A stretch of DNA of 64,000 bases from Halorussus gelatinilyticus (GTDB lineage: Archaea; Halobacteriota; Halobacteria; Halobacteriales; Haladaptataceae): NCBI RefSeq assembly GCF_023238445.1, contig NZ_CP096658.1:2356001-2420000 (forward strand), given 5' to 3'. Position 1 is the first letter of the stretch. Every line of letters begins with the position of its first letter. Position numbers and translations under genes: made by a program. The notes under the pieces are model-generated. The model had not been told where the DNA came from, ran no database searches, and saw only the letters and a list, made by a program, of their open reading frames with translations. Positions 59,608-64,000 of the stretch are shown here, piece by piece.

Positions 59608-60528
59608 ATGGCGCAGTGCGACGAGTGTGGCGAACACGAGAACATGCCGTACAAGTGCCGACGCTGTGGCGGCACCTACTGCTCGTCCCATCGACTGCCG
59701 GAGAGTCACGACTGTCCGGGACTGAACCAGTGGGACGACCCGGAGGGCGTGTTCGACAGCGGGTTCGACGACAGCGTGAACGACCGCGATGGGTCCGGGG
59801 GCATCTCCGACCGCATCGGCGTGAACACGGGACCGGGCGGTCCGCTGGGCTACTTCCGGGACAACATGACGTTCGTGTTCCTCGGCCTGATGTGGATCAC
59901 CTTCGCCCTACAGTTGGTGGTCTCGTACGTCCTGGGACGACCGCTCCTCGCGGAGATGCTGTTCGTCCTGCGGTCGGACCACATCTTCCGGGTCTGGACG
60001 TGGGTCACCTCCATCTTCGCTCACGGCGGCTTCGGCCACATCGCGCTGAACTCCATCGTGCTGTACTTCTTCGGCCCGGTGGTCGAACGCCGCATCGGGA
60101 CCAAGAAGTTCGTCGCGCTCTTCCTCGTCGCGGGGATGGCGGCGGGACTCGCGCAGGTCGGCGTCTCGGCCATCATGTCGCCGGGCGTCGTGAGCGGCGT
60201 GGTCGGCGCGAGCGGTGCCATCGCCGCCATATTGGGCGTGTTGACCGTCCTGAACCCGAACCTGACCATCTACCTGTACTTCATCCTCCCGATGCCGCTC
60301 TGGCTGGCGACGATGCTGTTCGTCGGCTACTCGGTGTTCGTCTCCGCGACCGGAGGCATCGGTGCCGGCGGCGTCGCCCAACTGGCCCACCTCGCGGGCG
60401 TCGGCATCGGGTTACTCTACGGCGCGAAACTCAAGCGCGAGGGCGAGCGCGCTCCACAGGAACTCCAACTCGGCGGTGGCGGCGGCGGTCCCGGCAGAGG
60501 CCCGGGCGGTCCGGGCGGACGATTCTAA
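59608..60528 (+). CDS. Rhomboid-family intramembrane protease with AN1-type zinc finger
   Basis: A 306-residue protein. The N-terminus (1-40) is an AN1-like zinc finger (CDEC, CRRC, CSSHRL, HDC). Six membrane helices follow. The rhomboid dyad is Ser202 in VGASGAIAA and His261 in AHLAGVG; His144 and Asn148 of the oxyanion region lie in GHIALNS. The C-terminal tail is Gly/Pro-rich. It should cut membrane proteins within the bilayer. It precedes the EndoV gene by 24 bases. Confidence 0.93.
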   Translation: MAQCDECGEHENMPYKCRRCGGTYCSSHRLPESHDCPGLNQWDDPEGVFDSGFDDSVNDRDGSGGISDRIGVNTGPGGPLGYFRDNMTFVFLGLMWITFALQLVVSYVLGRPLLAEMLFVLRSDHIFRVWTWVTSIFAHGGFGHIALNSIVLYFFGPVVERRIGTKKFVALFLVAGMAAGLAQVGVSAIMSPGVVSGVVGASGAIAAILGVLTVLNPNLTIYLYFILPMPLWLATMLFVGYSVFVSATGGIGAGGVAQLAHLAGVGIGLLYGAKLKREGERAPQELQLGGGGGGPGRGPGGPGGRF

Positions 60529-60552
60529 TCCCTCGCGCCCGTCTGTTCTCTC

Positions 60553-61398
60553 ATGACGCCAGTTCGTCCCGAGTTCGCGCCCGACCCCTCGCTCTCGCGC
60601 GCCGAGATGGAGGAACTCCAGCGCGACCTCGCAGCGGAGGCCCTGTTCGAAGACGACTTCGAGTTCGACCCCGCGTCGATTTCAGCGAGCGCCGGCGATT
60701 CGACCCAGACCACGCTCGGGGGGTCCGCCCCCGATGAGTCGAGCGACGGCTCCCCCGGCGACTCCGGCGAGACTACTGCCCCAATCGTCGCGGGCGTAGA
60801 CCAAGCGTTCGCCGCCGACGGCGAGAAGGCCGTCAGCGCCATCGTCGCCTCGCGGGGCGGCGAGGTAGTGGAGCGCGTCCACGCGGTCGAACCGACCGAG
60901 ATTCCCTACATTCCGGGCCTGCTCTCGTTCCGCGAGGGCGGGGCCATCCTCTCGGCGTTCGAGGAGTTGTCCGTCGAACCGGACCTCGCGGTCGTGGACG
61001 GGAGCGGGCGCATCCACTTCCGGCAGGCCGGCATCGCCACCCACGTCGGCGTCATGCTCGACCTGCCGGCAATCGGCGTCGCCAAGAACCTGCTCTGTGG
61101 TCGCCCCGCCGAGTCGCTGGACGACTACCTGCGCGAAGGCGAGCGCGTCCCCATCGAGGCCGACGACAGCGTGACCGCGCCCGAGGGAACCGTCATCGGT
61201 CACGCCTACCAGTCCCGCCAGTACGACAACCCGCAGAAGCGCCACGTCAACCCCCTCTACGTGAGTCCGGGCCACCGCGTGAGCGCCGACACCGCGACCG
61301 ACCTCGTGGGCCGACTCTGCGCGGGCTACAAACTCCCGGAACCGACCCGCCTCGCCGACCAGTTCGCCGACGAGGTGAAAGCCGAAGTCGGCGACTGA
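60553..61398 (+). CDS. nfi: Endonuclease V
   Basis: A 281-residue nuclease that cuts near deoxyinosine (or inosine in RNA). The catalytic carboxylates are Asp83 in AGVDQAF, Glu128 in PGLLSFREGG and Asp149 in VVDGSGRIH; His155 and His164 follow. YIPGLLSFRE is the substrate wedge region. An acidic Ser/Thr/Gly-rich insertion (about 43-76) separates the N-terminal helix from the fold and is not part of the usual enzyme. Likely co-transcribed with the rhomboid gene. Confidence 0.93.
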   Translation: MTPVRPEFAPDPSLSRAEMEELQRDLAAEALFEDDFEFDPASISASAGDSTQTTLGGSAPDESSDGSPGDSGETTAPIVAGVDQAFAADGEKAVSAIVASRGGEVVERVHAVEPTEIPYIPGLLSFREGGAILSAFEELSVEPDLAVVDGSGRIHFRQAGIATHVGVMLDLPAIGVAKNLLCGRPAESLDDYLREGERVPIEADDSVTAPEGTVIGHAYQSRQYDNPQKRHVNPLYVSPGHRVSADTATDLVGRLCAGYKLPEPTRLADQFADEVKAEVGD

Positions 61399-61401
61399 GG
61401 C

Positions 61402-61446
61402 GGGCGCGCTCGGTGACGCAATCCACCGTGGGCGCGCTCGGTGACG
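61402..61446. repeat. 17-base direct repeat
   Basis: GGGCGCGCTCGGTGACG occurs exactly at 61402-61418 and 61430-61446, just after the EndoV stop. No function is visible. Confidence 0.6.
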
Positions 61447-61583
61447 TCCACCTCCGATTACTGCACTCTATCCGTTGACACTACCGACTCATCCTCTCTG
61501 CCACGCTAAGCGTGCCATCTCCGAAACCAGCAGGACGCCCCGAAGCGACGAAATTTAACTGTTTGCGCCGCGACAGTGGAAGC

Positions 61584-62417
61584 GTGACCGAAACCGTTCT
61601 CATCACTGGTTGCTCGTCGGGCATCGGGCAGGAGACGGCTCGCGCCTTCCTCCAAGACGGATGGGAAGTGTACGCGACCGCCCGGAACCCCGCCGACGTC
61701 GAGTCACTCGGGGAAGCCGGGGCCAACATCGCGTCGCTCGACGTGACCGACGGAGACGACGTAGAGCGCGTGGTCGAGCGCATCATCGACGAGGAGGGCC
61801 GCGTGGACTGCCTCGTGAACAACGCTGGATACGCCCAACTCGGACCGGTCGAGGACGTGCCGGTCGAGAGCGTCGAAGACCAGTTCGCGGTGAACGTCTT
61901 CGGCCCGCACCGACTCACGCGCGAGGTCCTTCCCCACATGCGCGAGCGCCGGACCGGGACCATCGTCAACGTCTCCAGCGTCGCGGGGCGACTCGCAACG
62001 CCGGGCATGGGCATCTACAACGGCTCGAAGTTCGCCGTGGAGGGTATCAGCGACGCGCTCCGGCCCGAAGTCTCGGAGTTCGGTATCGACGTGGTGCTGG
62101 TCGAACCCGGTCCCGTCGATACCGCGTTCGTCGAGCGCGCGAACGACGAGATAGACGGCTTGGAGCGCTCGGACGCCTACGACTCACTCTACTCGATTCT
62201 GGACGACTCGGAGGCCATCGGCGGCGGCGGTCCCGGCGCGGTCCAGCCGCGCGAGGTCGCCGAGACCATCCTCGACGCCGCGAACCTGACCGACCCCGCC
62301 GACCGCTACCCGGTCGGACAGGTGGCAAAGGTGGCGATGCTCGGTCGGTTCGTGCCCGCGAGACTGCGCGACAAGTTCTACCGCCTCGCGTTCTCGCTCG
62401 TGACGAAGGTGAGCTGA
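61584..62417 (+). CDS. Short-chain dehydrogenase/reductase
   Basis: A 277-residue classical SDR. Cofactor motif TGCSSGIGQETA is at about 7-18, NNAGYAQLG near 80-88, the catalytic Ser in VNVSSVAGR and Tyr/Lys in YNGSKFAVE. Substrate unknown; the C-terminal VAMLGRFVPARLRDKFY is usual for the oxidoreductase subgroup acting on retinol- or steroid-like compounds. A GAAATTTAAC TATA-like box sits about 30 bases before the GTG at 61584, so I use that start. Confidence 0.88.
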   Translation: MTETVLITGCSSGIGQETARAFLQDGWEVYATARNPADVESLGEAGANIASLDVTDGDDVERVVERIIDEEGRVDCLVNNAGYAQLGPVEDVPVESVEDQFAVNVFGPHRLTREVLPHMRERRTGTIVNVSSVAGRLATPGMGIYNGSKFAVEGISDALRPEVSEFGIDVVLVEPGPVDTAFVERANDEIDGLERSDAYDSLYSILDDSEAIGGGGPGAVQPREVAETILDAANLTDPADRYPVGQVAKVAMLGRFVPARLRDKFYRLAFSLVTKVS

Positions 62418-62422
62418 GGATC

Positions 62423-63565
62423 CTATTCTAAACAGTTCGCCACGAGCGCCAGCATCTTCTCGCCGCGCACTTCGTCGGCGAGCAGTGGCACGCGCTTCAC
62501 GTCGTGACCGCGGAAGACCTCTTGGGCTTCGGCGAGCGCGCCCTGCTGGACGTCCCACCGTCGCTGACAGAACTCGCAGGTGTCGAGGTTCGGCGAGACG
62601 AAGGCCTCGCTACCGCTCGCGCCGCCGGCCACGTCGGTCAGGTCCTCCATCACCTTGTTGACGACGACGGTGCCGACCGGGACGCCGAACTCCGAGAGCT
62701 GATCGAGGAGCCGCTTGGACTCGAAGACGCTCATCTCCTCGGGGACCATCACGACCCGGAAGTCGGTCTGACTCGGGTCGCGGAGGGTCGCTCGCAGGCG
62801 CTCGATGCGCTGGCTCAGTTCTTCGAGGTCGTCCAGTCCCTGCTCGGGGTCGGCGTCCTCGCCGCCGAACATCCCCTTCATTCCCTCCATCATGCCCTCG
62901 AACTTCTGCTTGAGCTTCATGATGCGCCCGACCATCGTGTCCATCAGCTCCGGCAGTTCGAGCAGTCGGAGGGTGTGACCGGTCGGCGCGGTGTCCACGA
63001 CCACGCGCTCGAACCGCGGGTCGTCCATGAACTCCAAGAGCTTCTGCATCGCGGCGGCCTCGTCCGCGCCGGGCATCGGCCCGCCGAGCATCGCGTCCAT
63101 CGGGTTCTCGCCGCCGAGCATCCCCGCGAGGCCGCCCATCGGTCCGTCGCCGCCGGTCGGACCCGCGGCCGGGTCGCCGCCCGCAGTTGGACCGTCGCCG
63201 CCCGCGGCGTCGGTACCGTCCCCGCCGCCCGCTCCGCCCGCGGCCCCGCCGAACATCGCCTCGCCGGCTTCCATCGCGGCGTCGGGGTCTATCTCCGCGG
63301 CGTAGAGCGGCACGTCCTCGCGGATGCGCTCGGGGTCGGCCGGAATCTCTGTCTCGAAGGTGTCCGACAGCGAGTGGGCGGGGTCGGTCGAGACCACCAG
63401 CGTCGCGGTGCCGTCGCGGGCGCTCGCCAACCCCGTCGCAGCCGCCATCGTGGTCTTGCCGACGCCGCCTTTCCCCCCGTAGAGGACGTACTCGGGCGCG
63501 TCCACTCCCTCCGGTACGTCGGTCTCGTCGATGCGTTCGACCGGCTCCACGTCGAGTTCGCTCAT
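62423..63565 (-). CDS. arsA: ArsA/Get3-family ATPase
   Basis: A 380-residue ATPase of the ArsA/Get3 family, which handles tail-anchored membrane proteins (Get3) or arsenite (ArsA). The P-loop GGKGGVGKTT is at 30-39, switch I STDPAHS at 59-65 and the switch II DTAPTGHTLRLL at 191-202. The CxxC pair Cys330/Cys333 (LDTCEFCQRRW) marks the Get3 type, and no ars genes are adjacent. Residues about 104-168 form a Gly/Met/Ala/Pro-rich insertion next to the client-binding helices. Converges with the SDR gene (5-base gap). Confidence 0.9.
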   Translation of the reverse strand: MSELDVEPVERIDETDVPEGVDAPEYVLYGGKGGVGKTTMAAATGLASARDGTATLVVSTDPAHSLSDTFETEIPADPERIREDVPLYAAEIDPDAAMEAGEAMFGGAAGGAGGGDGTDAAGGDGPTAGGDPAAGPTGGDGPMGGLAGMLGGENPMDAMLGGPMPGADEAAAMQKLLEFMDDPRFERVVVDTAPTGHTLRLLELPELMDTMVGRIMKLKQKFEGMMEGMKGMFGGEDADPEQGLDDLEELSQRIERLRATLRDPSQTDFRVVMVPEEMSVFESKRLLDQLSEFGVPVGTVVVNKVMEDLTDVAGGASGSEAFVSPNLDTCEFCQRRWDVQQGALAEAQEVFRGHDVKRVPLLADEVRGEKMLALVANCLE

Positions 63566-63664
63566 TGCCGGAGGTAGTCCGTCGGGACTTGTGTACCCGT
63601 CGGTCTTTCCTATCGCCGGTAGTCCGAGAAAATCCGCACCTCACGGTCCACGCCGGTCTCGCTC

Positions 63665-64000
63665 TCAGTCGCCGCGGAGGTCGAACACGTCGCGCCGGGA
63701 GGTCTCCAGCACCGTCTCGGGAGCCAGTTCCACCTCGCGCCACGCCGGGAGTCGCCGGTCCTCGCCCGGCGGGGCGACGGCCTCCGCGTAAATGTCCACC
63801 TGCTCGCGCTCCTCGCTCCGGTCGTAGTCGAGGCCGTTGAACCCCGCGTCCGCGGCGTACTGCGCGACGAACTCCTCGGCGACCGCCCGGTAGCGGTCCG
63901 GCAGGCTGTCGTAGTCGGGCGCGACCCCGTAGGACTCGACCGCCCGGAGGAGCGCGGTCCCGACGTGGCGGCTCATGTCCGAGAGACCGGTCGGTCCCGA
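63665..64000 (-). CDS. Conserved protein, start outside the window (C-terminal part)
   Basis: The frame encodes about 111 residues to the right edge and has no stop before it, so the gene may start beyond 64000; an ATG at 63976 would give a 103-residue protein. The visible part has SRHVGTALLRAVESYGVAPDY, SLPDRYRAVAEEFVAQYAAD and DYDRSEEREQVDIYAEAV. It is acidic, and no family is recognised with certainty. It lies 99 bases upstream of the ArsA gene on the same strand. Confidence 0.6.
   Translation of the reverse strand, partial: SGPTGLSDMSRHVGTALLRAVESYGVAPDYDSLPDRYRAVAEEFVAQYAADAGFNGLDYDRSEEREQVDIYAEAVAPPGEDRRLPAWREVELAPETVLETSRRDVFDLRGD

Noticed and set aside
1-64000. Search for CRISPR arrays, insertion sequences, integrases and attachment sites beside the tRNA-Thr
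   Set aside because: No regular repeats, transposase or integrase genes were found, and no second copy of the tRNA 3' end was seen near 14692.

Overview
This is a chromosomal segment of a halophilic archaeon (class Halobacteria). The evidence is high GC with strong G/C third positions, very acidic proteins, archaeal information-processing genes (L11, L44e, S27e, eIF2-alpha, Nop10, TFS, NAC, Dph5, Trm5), two PGF-CTERM S-layer-type glycoproteins beside an archaeosortase A, and TATA boxes about 25-30 bases upstream of start codons, as expected for leaderless transcripts. The genus cannot be fixed from the sequence. There is no insertion sequence, CRISPR array or rRNA; one tRNA (Thr, anticodon CGT) is present.

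Layout. 0-6.6 kb: end of a UspA protein, a ClC channel, CoaBC, a DUF7344-type regulator, L11, a DRG GTPase and a two-domain VOC protein. 6.6-12.6 kb: cell-surface block with two tandem S-layer-type glycoproteins, each behind a roughly 110-base leader with shared blocks, followed by archaeosortase A, which should process their C-termini. 12.6-24.3 kb: Dph5, Trm5, tRNA-Thr, an M55 peptidase, a saccharopine-dehydrogenase-like protein, phytoene synthase, a PurN-PurH fusion and PurB. A string of hairpins lies at the 3' end of purH. 24.3-31.5 kb: a Tat-exported orphan protein, then a minus-strand lysine operon dapA-dapB-dapD-lysA-dapF-dapE (succinylase branch of the diaminopimelate pathway), mostly with 4-base ATGA overlaps.

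32.2-34.4 kb: the least explained block. Three minus-strand genes encode a protein with an apparent ADP-ribosyltransferase fold (R, S/T-T-S and E motifs), a helical charged protein, and a protein with SecB-like layout. The order resembles a toxin-antitoxin-chaperone operon and is the best candidate for an undescribed system. 34.5-35.9 kb holds a tandem pair of metallophosphoesterases; the second has ATA where the first has its ATG.

36-64 kb: mostly ordinary haloarchaeal genes: NYN nuclease, PUA protein, NAC-TrmI, TFS, an FAD oxidoreductase, PIN protein, a MarR-like regulator, a membrane DnaJ protein, the L44e-S27e-eIF2a-Nop10-PAC2 operon, a Tat-exported hydrolase, an Azf-like dehydrogenase, an MFS transporter, DUF5788-PolX-Mut7C, rhomboid-EndoV, an SDR and a Get3/ArsA ATPase with a long Gly/Met-rich insertion.
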